Origin: Candidatus Woesearchaeota archaeon
GTDB lineage: Archaea > Nanobdellota > Nanobdellia > Woesearchaeales > UBA11716
DNA length: 13,551 nt
Assembly: GCA_013329175.1 (NCBI GenBank)
Contig: DUKR01000035.1
Span: 1-13,551 of the forward strand
Reading direction: 5' to 3'
A model generated the notes under the pieces. That model did no database searches and had not been told where the DNA came from. It saw nothing but the letters and a program-made list of their open reading frames with translations. Positions within the stretch are counted from its first letter, which is position 1; the number at the start of each line of letters is the position of its first letter. The position numbers and the translations under genes were made by a program. Positions 1 to 6,579 of this stretch are shown in pieces.

Positions 1-147
1 AAGCCATAGGCAATGAGCTTTTTTGGAATGGCCTTTTTCTGGAATGATGCCCGTCAAAGCTGCAAAGGGGCAGGCCAGCGAGACTAGCGCAGATGAACCT
101 GTGCTCATATGGTGAATTGCGCTAGTTAGTTGAATAATTTTCCGCAT
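1..147 (-). CDS. Possible partial gene running off the left edge, function unknown
   Basis: Reading leftwards from an ATG at 147 the frame stays open for 49 codons to the window edge. A hydrophobic stretch (roughly residues 17-34) follows a short N-terminus rich in polar residues, so this could be the start of a small membrane or secreted protein. A second possible start is the ATG at 108. The AT-rich stretch at 148-203 could serve it as a divergent promoter. No convincing ribosome site is present: a GGTGA lies only one base before the ATG. An open frame this short can arise by chance, and I do not recognise the sequence. The rest of 1-203 has no other frame worth naming. Confidence 0.27.
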   Translation of the reverse strand, partial: MRKIIQLTSAIHHMSTGSSALVSLACPFAALTGIIPEKGHSKKAHCLWL

Positions 148-175
148 TTCACCATCTCTCAAGAATAGAAAATAG

Positions 176-183
176 TATAAAAT
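176..183 (+). promoter_or_regulatory. Archaeal TATA box for the small gene at 204
   Basis: TATAAAAT, preceded by a purine-rich AGAAAATAG that could act as a BRE. Its centre lies about 24-25 bases before the ATG at 204, the distance expected when transcription starts at or next to the first codon (leaderless mRNA). This placement is the main reason for accepting the short downstream frame as a gene. Confidence 0.6.
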
Positions 184-203
184 AGTCAATATTCTATCGC
201 CTC

Positions 204-365
204 ATGAAGCATAGGCTATTTGAAAAGCTCAAGGCAGAAGACTACAAAGGGTTACAACACCTGCAGGGCAAAGTAAAAAGGCACTACCTCATAAACCTGA
301 AACACCAAGACGAAAAACACCTGTTGCCATTCTCTATAAAAAACGCATATGAAACCTTTGGCTAA
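204..365 (+). CDS. Small basic hypothetical protein, 53 aa
   Basis: A 53-codon frame from ATG 204 to TAA 363-365. The product is rich in Lys and His, with no membrane segment, no Cys and no motif I recognise; it begins MKHRLFEKLK and ends NAYETFG. Support comes from context: a well-placed TATAAAAT box ahead of the ATG, no competing ribosome site (consistent with leaderless translation), and a stop codon that sits exactly on the stop of the convergent GINS gene, giving a 4-base tail-to-tail overlap. Such tight convergent ends are typical of compact genomes. The alternative is that the AT-rich box is a chance match and the frame is not translated. I assign no function. Confidence 0.55.
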   Translation: MKHRLFEKLKAEDYKGLQHLQGKVKRHYLINLKHQDEKHLLPFSIKNAYETFG

Positions 366-997
366 TACTCACTGATTTCCTCTGCCCTGCCCTTTGCGAG
401 CAGGACTTTGGCAATCTCATAAGGAAGTGAGGCAACATCCTCCTCCTCAAACGGCCCGTATTCCTCAAGCTCCTTGCCAAGGAACCTGGGAACGGCATGC
501 AAAAAGCGTATCAGTATCGTCTCCCGTGCCGCATCAAGCTGCTTTTTGCGCTCAGTGCCAAAGCGTTGTTCAGGCCGAACTGAAAGCTCCTTTGGCACAT
601 TACCTGCTAGCACCTGCATAAGGATATCCTTTCGCGCACCGCCCAATGTTGAAGCAAGCAAGCCAAACACCCACTGCTCCTCCTTCAGGATGTTTTCCTG
701 GTCAGCAAGCCTTGATCCTATCCTGCTAAAGTCAAGGGCAAGGCGAACAAGCTTATTTTCCCTGCGCTCATAGATGTCCTTCACAATGTGCTTGATGTTA
801 GAAAGCTCTTTCTCAAGGCGCGCCTTTGCCCCAGGCTCTTCTGATTTATGCAGTGCTTCCTGCTTCTCATGGAGATAGCCAACCACATCCTTGTAGAACC
901 CTTCTGGCAACTGCTGCAAAGCCTCCCTGTCCTTTTCCCTTCGCAGGATTTCAAACAGGGTCTCATAGGTGATAACTACGGGTTTATCCTCAACCAT
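362..997 (-). CDS. Archaeal GINS complex subunit, Gins51 type
   Basis: A 211-aa protein with the domain order of archaeal Gins51: a helical A domain first (about 5-130, beginning with the ITYETLFEILRREK stretch typical of archaeal members) and a small beta-rich B domain at the C-terminus (about 163-208). In the B domain the pattern VPRFLG...YGPFEEEDVASLP followed by a Leu/Lys-rich ending matches the conserved family core. GINS joins the MCM helicase and the Cdc45/RecJ-like partner in the replicative CMG-type helicase; in many archaea Gins51 alone forms a homotetramer, or it pairs with Gins23. No Gins23 is visible here. The ATG at 997 is chosen because the next Met is far inside the A domain. 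No ribosome site precedes it, suggesting leaderless or near-leaderless translation. It follows the S-layer gene on the same strand, but a terminator lies between them, so it is probably transcribed on its own. Confidence 0.9.
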   Translation of the reverse strand: MVEDKPVVITYETLFEILRREKDREALQQLPEGFYKDVVGYLHEKQEALHKSEEPGAKARLEKELSNIKHIVKDIYERRENKLVRLALDFSRIGSRLADQENILKEEQWVFGLLASTLGGARKDILMQVLAGNVPKELSVRPEQRFGTERKKQLDAARETILIRFLHAVPRFLGKELEEYGPFEEEDVASLPYEIAKVLLAKGRAEEISEY

Positions 998-1021
998 GGA
1001 CTGAGAGCAAGCATTATCTCA

Positions 1022-1048
1022 TTTTTAATGCTTATGGATATAATAAAG
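1022..1048 (-). promoter_or_regulatory. Candidate TATA boxes for the GINS gene
   Basis: Two AT-rich candidates on the minus strand. TTAAAAAT (1029 to 1022) is centred about 28 bases before the ATG at 997 and would give a leaderless mRNA. TTTATTATAT (1048 to 1039) would give a leader of about 20 bases. The sequence cannot decide between them. Confidence 0.42.
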
Positions 1049-1067
1049 GATAAGAATGAGAAATGAT

Positions 1068-1103
1068 AAAAAAAGAAAAGAAAAAAGAAGGCTGTAAAGC
1101 CTT
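1068..1103 (-). terminator. Terminator of the S-layer gene
   Basis: Read on the minus strand, a 6-bp stem AAGGCT/AGCCTT with a 4-base loop (1103 to 1088) starts inside the stop codon. It is followed at once by a 20-base T-rich tract (1087 to 1068, T broken only by single C residues). Archaeal RNA polymerase stops at T-rich tracts even without a hairpin, so this is a strong site for ending a highly expressed S-layer transcript before the GINS gene. Confidence 0.62.
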
Positions 1104-3690
1104 ACTCAGCAGCCTCTTCCATGGCAGCCTCAGTGACCTCTACTTCTCTAACTGAGGAAGTAGCGGTTGTCACTTCGACTTTCTGACCAGTGAGTTCACC
1201 TGCATAGTCCTTGTAGTTAGCAACGACTGATGCTGCGGTCCTTGTGTCTTTAGCGCTGTAGCCTGCAACTATCATTGCAACCTTACCGCTCTTCTCGACA
1301 ACCTGGATTATGCCCTTGCCAGCTTCAAAGCCAGCAGTGCAGTCAGCCGGGTTGCCCAAAGCAGTAGCAGCTGCAAGGTTAGCACATGGTCCACCAACAA
1401 GGATAGCGTTCTGCCCAAAGACATTGCTAATCTCTGAAGCAAGCTTTGTTGCGCCAACCTCAATCTTTTGGATGGTCACAGCTTCAACAGCCTCTCCGCT
1501 TGTTCCTGCGCTCTTGGTTATTGCACCAAAGGTGACAAATGCCTGACCTATCTTCTGCCTGAGTGGATACTCGATATTCAGAGTATCAGGGTCGTTTGTT
1601 TCAGTCTTAGCATAGATATAGACACCATAGTTGCTCATGCCAAGCTTCAGGTCGTTGTCATCTTCAGGGGACTTCAGGGAAATCCCTCCGCCACTGGGGT
1701 TGCTGACATCAACTTCACTGGAAGCCGATGTTACCGCAAAGGTAATAACCTCATTGGATGCTGCTGTCGTCTCAAAGTTGTCACTTGCAGTGTTTATGGT
1801 AACGTTGCTGTCTACTGCCTGCCTAGGTATCAAAGCTGAACTGTTCTCGTTCTGTGTACCTAAATCCAGCCATCCGCCACCCTGCACAGTGATGAAACTT
1901 TCGCCACCAAGCGCACCACTGTCATCAAGATCTATGTATAGCCTTGACATTGCGTCGCCAGTCGCCGTTGAGTTATAGTGGACTGCATAGTCGTAGGTAT
2001 ATCCCCCGACATTAAAGGTTCCTATTGCGTCACCAAGTGTTGTCTCTGTTCCAGAATAGGTTGACTTGATTTCACCACCAGCTACATCTGACAACTGTAC
2101 CTCATTGTTGCTGGTATCAAGCGACTCAAACTTCAGCACATTTGAAACACCAGTGTCGGAGTTGCCATTATGGCTGACCACAAAATAGTCATCCTTCTGG
2201 ATGGTATAGGCACTAGTGTTTACAGAGGTTACTCCTGATCCAGTGGGCTCCTGCATGAAAATCAGTGCACTGGTGGTATCACCATAATACACTGTTGATC
2301 CTGACCCATAGAACAGTCGTACTCCTCTATACTCAATACCATTGGTGTTAGTAAAGGCTAGCCTATACTCATCGTCACCGCTTGGAGTGAGGTCAATCTT
2401 GGATACACCTGGGGTCGTCAGACCTTCATAGGTGATGTCCCAGCCATCCTCACTGCCGCCAAGCATACCCTGAGGCTCATCCAGATACTGCCTCAAGCCT
2501 TCTCCTGACTTGATGTAAGGCTCATTTCCGGATTTTCCATCAGCTTTCAATTCATAGCTGATTTTATTAAGGACAAACTCGCTTGAGGTATTTGTCCAGT
2601 CAAAGTTGACTTCGGCATCCTCAATGGTTTCCTCATTGACTTCAACTGTGCCATCAGTTGAGGTGGCACTTGGATTGGCGTCCTTTAGTACTATCCTGTT
2701 AGCGCCGAGGTAAATCTCAACGAGGTCACCAGTAATGTCGCCAGCTTCGTTTGGCAGGATGTCATTAATTCCAAATATGGTGCCGTCAGGCAACTTCTCA
2801 GTCTCACCCTCTGCTAGCTTTTTGGTTGCAAACCCGTTGATGACAAACTTTCCATAAATGGTGCCAGTGTCGGTGATGATGGTATTCTTGACAGTATAAT
2901 CCTTGCCATCAATAGTGTATACCTTTTCTTCACCTTCGCTCAGGACATCACTCAATGCGCCGCCCATCATCTCAAGAGTAATCGTACTATGAGCTGCTGC
3001 AGTTCCAGCCGATTGAGTTGCCCTTGTAACCTGATACTCTTTACCAAGTATGGTCAGAGTCTCATCCTCAAGGTCATCAAGATTTGAGGCAGTGCCAGCA
3101 GTAGTTGTTGCCTTAAACCCTTCCTCAAATTCTATCTCATACTGGAATGCCAGACCGCCATCTGAGAAGTACAGGAAATCACCTACTTCATCATCATCGT
3201 TGTTGGTATAGGTAATCTTTCCTACACTATCAGTTCCAAGCATGCCTGTGCTCCACCTGAAGCGCAGATACTGGTTGACATCGGTGGTTCCCTTGTTGTT
3301 GGACACCTCATAGCTTGCAAGGGAATCAGAGTCTGATGCAGTCAGCGACTCAGTGACGTTTTGGATGTATTCACCGATAGCAAGCTGCTCGCCAGACCGC
3401 TCAATCTTGATGGCATCGCCAGCAACGGTGACCGTCTCATCAGAAGTTACGCCAACACTGGTTGTTGCTGCGAATTGCAGGCTCACTGCAATGTCAGAAA
3501 CGCCGATGACGTCTTCAGCTGCTGCCTTGTCGCCAATAACCAGAACGCCTGAAAACTTGCCGTCCTGCACAAATGGCTTTGGGTAATCAGCCAAATCAGC
3601 TGCTACTACGCTCATGGCAGCGGTTGCACCCAAAAAGGTTAAACCAGTACCAATTGCTGCTATCTTCTTAATAGCTTTTCTTAGCTTCAT
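1102..3690 (-). CDS. S-layer protein (S_layer_N / S_layer_C type)
   Basis: A secreted 862-aa surface-layer protein that should form the paracrystalline cell envelope. The N-terminus is a classic signal peptide: basic MKLRKAIKKIA, a hydrophobic core, and likely cleavage after VVAA near residue 31. The mature start (DYPKPFV, then GVLVIGDKAAAEDVIG) and the C-terminal stretch NAILVGGPCAN...AGKGIIQVV are the conserved ends of the methanogen/DPANN S-layer family. The middle is Thr/Ser/Asp/Glu-rich and poor in Lys/Arg. Several N-X-S/T sequons (NVT, NTS, NST, NSS) could be N-glycosylated. Only two Cys are seen, close together in the C-terminal domain. No C-terminal membrane anchor is present. The longest frame begins at ATG 3717, but I place the start at ATG 3690: a GGAGGTG site lies nine bases before it, and the extra nine residues include acidic ones that would spoil the signal peptide. 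Confidence 0.9.
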   Translation of the reverse strand: MKLRKAIKKIAAIGTGLTFLGATAAMSVVAADLADYPKPFVQDGKFSGVLVIGDKAAAEDVIGVSDIAVSLQFAATTSVGVTSDETVTVAGDAIKIERSGEQLAIGEYIQNVTESLTASDSDSLASYEVSNNKGTTDVNQYLRFRWSTGMLGTDSVGKITYTNNDDDEVGDFLYFSDGGLAFQYEIEFEEGFKATTTAGTASNLDDLEDETLTILGKEYQVTRATQSAGTAAAHSTITLEMMGGALSDVLSEGEEKVYTIDGKDYTVKNTIITDTGTIYGKFVINGFATKKLAEGETEKLPDGTIFGINDILPNEAGDITGDLVEIYLGANRIVLKDANPSATSTDGTVEVNEETIEDAEVNFDWTNTSSEFVLNKISYELKADGKSGNEPYIKSGEGLRQYLDEPQGMLGGSEDGWDITYEGLTTPGVSKIDLTPSGDDEYRLAFTNTNGIEYRGVRLFYGSGSTVYYGDTTSALIFMQEPTGSGVTSVNTSAYTIQKDDYFVVSHNGNSDTGVSNVLKFESLDTSNNEVQLSDVAGGEIKSTYSGTETTLGDAIGTFNVGGYTYDYAVHYNSTATGDAMSRLYIDLDDSGALGGESFITVQGGGWLDLGTQNENSSALIPRQAVDSNVTINTASDNFETTAASNEVITFAVTSASSEVDVSNPSGGGISLKSPEDDNDLKLGMSNYGVYIYAKTETNDPDTLNIEYPLRQKIGQAFVTFGAITKSAGTSGEAVEAVTIQKIEVGATKLASEISNVFGQNAILVGGPCANLAAATALGNPADCTAGFEAGKGIIQVVEKSGKVAMIVAGYSAKDTRTAASVVANYKDYAGELTGQKVEVTTATSSVREVEVTEAAMEEAAE

Positions 3691-3699
3691 TTCTCTAAA

Positions 3700-3706
3700 C
3701 ACCTCC
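3700..3706 (-). promoter_or_regulatory. Strong ribosome binding site deciding the S-layer start
   Basis: GGAGGTG on the minus strand, nine bases before ATG 3690, is a near-perfect match to the archaeal 16S rRNA tail. The upstream in-frame ATG at 3717 has no such site, so initiation at 3690 is favoured. Confidence 0.75.
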
Positions 3707-3719
3707 GTGTTTCCCATGT

Positions 3720-3761
3720 CGGTATCTTGACCGTTACAGGAATAGCCCTCCGTCGGAAGGC
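3720..3761 (-). promoter_or_regulatory. Structured 5' leader of the S-layer mRNA
   Basis: Two hairpins lie between the likely transcript start and the ribosome site. The first (3761 to 3745) pairs GCCTTCC with GGAGGGC around a GAC loop, seven pairs including one G-U. The second (3733 to 3720) pairs CGGT with ACCG around six bases. If transcription begins near 3771, the first hairpin sits about ten bases from the 5' end, where it could protect the mRNA. Its 3' arm GGAGGG resembles a Shine-Dalgarno sequence and would be hidden in the stem. The role is inferred. Confidence 0.45.
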
Positions 3762-3775
3762 CTACATCTAACTGT

Positions 3776-3801
3776 TATTTAAACCAAGGAGGGTATTTAA
3801 A
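3776..3801 (-). promoter_or_regulatory. Twin TATA boxes of the S-layer gene
   Basis: The octamer TTTAAATA occurs twice on the minus strand (3801 to 3794 and 3783 to 3776), 18 bases apart. The upstream copy is preceded by AAAC and would start transcription near 3771; the downstream copy would start it near 3754, inside the leader hairpin. The upstream box is the better candidate. Two boxes are plausible for a gene that must be expressed heavily. Confidence 0.55.
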
Positions 3802-3897
3802 GTTTACGGATTCACATGAAACTAGAGAATATATGTTGCAGACCATATGTTATGGAGATTTTGTCATGTAGCGGCATAGCCTCCTTTGAGCAATACC

Positions 3898-3906
3898 TAT
3901 ATATTA
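3898..3906 (+). promoter_or_regulatory. TATA box for the GT-C-like membrane protein gene
   Basis: TATATATTA centred about 29 bases before ATG 3931, placing the transcript start within a few bases of that codon. This argues for a leaderless mRNA and against the longer frame that begins with a TTG at 3886, which lies upstream of the box. The rest of the divergent spacer (3718-3930) also holds ATATGTT twice (3831-3837 and 3845-3851), of unknown meaning. Confidence 0.58.
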
Positions 3907-3930
3907 GAGCTTCCTATCCTGCTGCCGCCA

Positions 3931-5622
3931 ATGGCTGCAACGGTTCAGGTAAGGGGGAGATGGATTGAAGTTGGAGTGCTCCTTCTGCTCCTCCTTGCAG
4001 CATTCGTCCACCATCTGCGCTCTGACCACAGCTATGATGTCTGGCTCCACGTTGAGACCGGAGAGCAGATAATTGAAAGGAAAGCGCTCCCCTCAGTTGA
4101 CCTCTACACCCATACCGCAGAAGGCAGGCAGTGGATAATCCATGAATGGCTTGCCATGGTCGTGCTGTATGCAATCTATGCAGCAGGAGGCATCAACACC
4201 CTCATTCTCTTCAAGGCAGCAATCATCACGCTTACGCTCTTGGTCATTTATTTCGCTGCAAAGCCCCACTCCTACATCAGCCTTCCCATCATCCTATTCC
4301 TTGCTGGGTTCACCGAGTTTGCCTCAGACGCCAGGCCCCATATCTTCTTCTGGCTCCTGCTGGCCCTTTTGTTCTATCTTCTCAGGGCAAAAAGATACTG
4401 GCTTCTTATCCCCCTTTCCCTCATCTGGGCAAACACCCATGGAAGCATCGTCCTTGCGCTAGCCATTATCGCATGCTGGCTTGGCTATGACCTCCTTGAG
4501 CAGGCATGGAGAGAGAAAAGCCTCAGGGCCATCGCAAAAGAGAAGAAAAAGCTCATCCAGATTGCCTCCTGCTTTCTTGCAGCAGTCATCAACCCTTCAG
4601 GCATAGAGATGCTGTTCTTTCCTTTCCGCGTCCTCACCACAGCTGCAACAAAGACACTGCTTGAATGGAAACCCTTTGAGTGGGGCACTGTCTATCTCAA
4701 CCAATACGCCGCTTTCATCGCTATTGGTGTAGTGGTGCTCATCATAGCTAGAAAGCAGATCTCACCAAGGGACATCATCCTCTTCATTGGCTTTGCCGCA
4801 TTCGGCTTCCTCGCCCGCAGGAACACGATTCCAGCAGCAATAGCGCTTGCCGCAATAGTCGGCGCAGCAGGCCATCACACCCTGCGCACAGTTCCAGGAA
4901 GATACGCAAAGCACGGCAAGGCTGCTGTCATTCTCATAACCCTCCTTCTGACAATCCCTTTCCTCATCAGCAGCGCAAAAGGAATCTCTTTTGGAATAGA
5001 CAAGCGCTATTACCCAATCGGCATTGCGGACTTTCTTGAGCAGAACCACCTTGAGGGCAACATGTTCAATTCCTACACTGCAGGCAACTACCTCATCTGG
5101 CGCCTGTACCCTGACTACAAGGTATTCATTGATGGCAAGGCTGACCTCCTGTACCCTGAGATATACGCCGACTATGCCTTTATCATGAAGGCATGGCCAG
5201 GATTTGAAGAGCTTATTGGCAGGTACAATGTCTCTTACTTTGTCGTCAAGCATCGTGAAGGGATTAACCAATACCTATCACAATCCCCTGAATGGGACCT
5301 CATCTACTTTGATGAGATTGGAGCAATCTACGTGAAAGCTGATGACCCTCGTTACACTCAATTTCGAAGGTTCACTGCAATAGACCCCTATTTTGATGTT
5401 CCGAACAAAGACACTCAGAAAGAGATTGCTGAACTTGAATATCTAACCACCCTTGCTCCAGCCTTTGCTGGGCCTAACCGGAAACTTGCGTACCTCTACG
5501 CCCAGCAGGGAGACTATCACAAAGCCCTTGCTGCTCTCAGCCGCTACCTCGAGCTGAGCGGTGGGACGGTAAAGGAAGAAGATAAGGAGCTTCTGGAAAG
5601 ACTTAGGGAACTTACGGCATAA
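3931..5622 (+). CDS. Polytopic GT-C-like membrane protein with C-terminal TPR
   Basis: A 563-aa protein with about ten or eleven hydrophobic segments between residues 13 and 348, then a soluble domain (about 350-470) and a TPR-like helical hairpin (about 512-545, with LAYLYAQQGDYHKAL matching the repeat). The first external loop carries an Asp-rich SDHSYDVWLHVETG, and later come HEWL and a FIDGKADLLYPE stretch. I recall this pattern from large membrane proteins distantly related to GT-C glycosyltransferases (lipid-linked sugar donors, active site on the outer face), but the WWDYG motif of AglB/Stt3 oligosaccharyltransferase is absent. It is transcribed divergently from the S-layer gene, so a role in decorating surface glycoproteins is possible but unproven. 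The start at ATG 3931 is set by the TATA spacing. The last codons lie inside a duplicated segment (5606-5711), so the C-terminal residues may be recent. Confidence 0.72.
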   Translation: MAATVQVRGRWIEVGVLLLLLLAAFVHHLRSDHSYDVWLHVETGEQIIERKALPSVDLYTHTAEGRQWIIHEWLAMVVLYAIYAAGGINTLILFKAAIITLTLLVIYFAAKPHSYISLPIILFLAGFTEFASDARPHIFFWLLLALLFYLLRAKRYWLLIPLSLIWANTHGSIVLALAIIACWLGYDLLEQAWREKSLRAIAKEKKKLIQIASCFLAAVINPSGIEMLFFPFRVLTTAATKTLLEWKPFEWGTVYLNQYAAFIAIGVVVLIIARKQISPRDIILFIGFAAFGFLARRNTIPAAIALAAIVGAAGHHTLRTVPGRYAKHGKAAVILITLLLTIPFLISSAKGISFGIDKRYYPIGIADFLEQNHLEGNMFNSYTAGNYLIWRLYPDYKVFIDGKADLLYPEIYADYAFIMKAWPGFEELIGRYNVSYFVVKHREGINQYLSQSPEWDLIYFDEIGAIYVKADDPRYTQFRRFTAIDPYFDVPNKDTQKEIAELEYLTTLAPAFAGPNRKLAYLYAQQGDYHKALAALSRYLELSGGTVKEEDKELLERLRELTA

Positions 5623-5711
5623 TATAGTGAATAGAAGGTTTAATTCATCAAACTGCTTACGGCATTCTTCTAAGGGGAACTTACGACATAATAGAATAGA
5701 AGGCATCAAAT
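5606..5711. repeat. Imperfect direct duplication across a convergent gene junction
   Basis: Copy 1 (5606-5652) and copy 2 (5675-5711) align over 37 bases with one substitution; copy 1 has 4 extra bases (TAGT) and 7 extra bases (TTTAATT). A shorter third piece, CTTACGGCAT, lies between them at 5656-5665. Copy 2 holds the last codons of the DUF58 gene (minus strand). Copy 1 holds the last codons and stop of the plus-strand membrane-protein gene. Neither strand shows a T-rich terminator in this 58-base spacer. Confidence 0.78.
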
Positions 5712-6529
5712 ATTTCCATATCCGTCGTCACCTGAGTGAAATGCATCCCTGCTGTCCTGCAATAGTCCTTGATGCTGTGGGTATGGGCATCCAATAATTG
5801 CTGGCATTTTGCCCGCAGGCGAGGGCTAACATAAGTCCTCAGTTTCTTCCCGCTCTCTGCATCTCTAAAGCGAAAATCCCCCTCCATCTTCAGGCTCTTC
5901 TCCTGCGGGTCAAGCACCTGCACCACCCGCACCTGATGCTTCCCTAGGTGCCACAGCGCCTCTTTGACCTCATCAAGATTCACCAGAAAATCAGAAATCA
6001 GCACGATGTAGCCTTTTGAGCCAAATTGCTTGTGATATGCAGTGATGGCATCCATCAGCCGTGAATGTCCCTGAGGCTCTACATTATTTAAGTAATGCAC
6101 CATGGAAGCCAGTTGCCCCATCCCCCGCTTTGCCTGGCACAGGTCAAGCTCATCAGCAAACGTGGAGAACACGAACTTCTCGTTGTCCCGCATCGAAAGG
6201 TAGGCAAATCCTATCCCAATCATGGATGCATACTCAAACTTTGTCGTATGCCTCCCATAATTCATCGAGGCGCTTGAGTCCATAATCACGTGCACCGTCA
6301 GGTTGCGCTCCTCCTCATACACCTTCACCATAAGGTCATCGGTCCTTGCATACACCCTCCAGTCTATAGCGCGAAAGTCATCCCCTGGCGCATAGATTCT
6401 GTGATCCTTGAACATCAGCCCTCTGCCTGCCGAGGCAGACATCCTCTGCCCAACGTAGCTTGAGGTCACCCGCTTCTTCACTATCAACTGGAATCGCGCC
6501 AGCTGGTCCAAAAAAGTCGTGTCAATCAT
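5681..6529 (-). CDS. DUF58 protein with vWA fold, MoxR partner
   Basis: A 282-aa cytoplasmic protein with no membrane segment. The DUF58 signature GDDFRAIDWRVYARTDDLMVK is at about 49-69. The vWA fold follows, with a complete DxSxS metal site (D84-S-S-A-S88) and a later ISDF strand (D180). DUF58 proteins are almost always encoded with MoxR ATPases and are thought to dock onto them or to present a metal-bound face to a substrate. This is the last gene of the operon, 50 bases after MoxR. The longest frame starts at a TTG (6568) that has a weak GGGGA before it, but the ATG at 6529 gives an N-terminus (MIDTTFLDQLARF) like the one I recall from archaeal homologues, so I prefer it. The extreme 3' end lies within the repeat at 5606-5711, yet the C-terminus looks full length. 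Confidence 0.92.
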   Translation of the reverse strand: MIDTTFLDQLARFQLIVKKRVTSSYVGQRMSASAGRGLMFKDHRIYAPGDDFRAIDWRVYARTDDLMVKVYEEERNLTVHVIMDSSASMNYGRHTTKFEYASMIGIGFAYLSMRDNEKFVFSTFADELDLCQAKRGMGQLASMVHYLNNVEPQGHSRLMDAITAYHKQFGSKGYIVLISDFLVNLDEVKEALWHLGKHQVRVVQVLDPQEKSLKMEGDFRFRDAESGKKLRTYVSPRLRAKCQQLLDAHTHSIKDYCRTAGMHFTQVTTDMEIFDAFYSIMS

Positions 6530-6579
6530 GGCAGTTAAATTGTTGTTGCAATACTCCGGTAAAATCAAAAAGTCCCCTT

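Noticed and set aside
1310..1978. Plus-strand open frames of 78-123 codons opposite the S-layer gene
   Set aside because: They are antisense shadows of a long, well-supported gene and look like mirror composition, not real proteins.
3691..3717. N-terminal extension of the S-layer protein from ATG 3717
   Set aside because: No ribosome site precedes ATG 3717, the extension places acidic residues before the signal peptide, and a strong GGAGGTG site serves ATG 3690.
3886..3930. N-terminal extension of the GT-C-like protein from the TTG at 3886
   Set aside because: The TATA box at 3898-3906 lies inside the extension, so transcripts should begin just before ATG 3931.
5623..5680. CRISPR-like or mobile-element repeat at the convergent junction
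   Set aside because: Copies are unequal, only two to three in number, without regular spacers or terminal inverted repeats; a local duplication explains them.
6530..6568. TTG start for the DUF58 protein
   Set aside because: A GGGGA lies ahead of it, but the extra residues do not resemble the family, while the ATG at 6529 gives the usual MIDT-like N-terminus. Not excluded.
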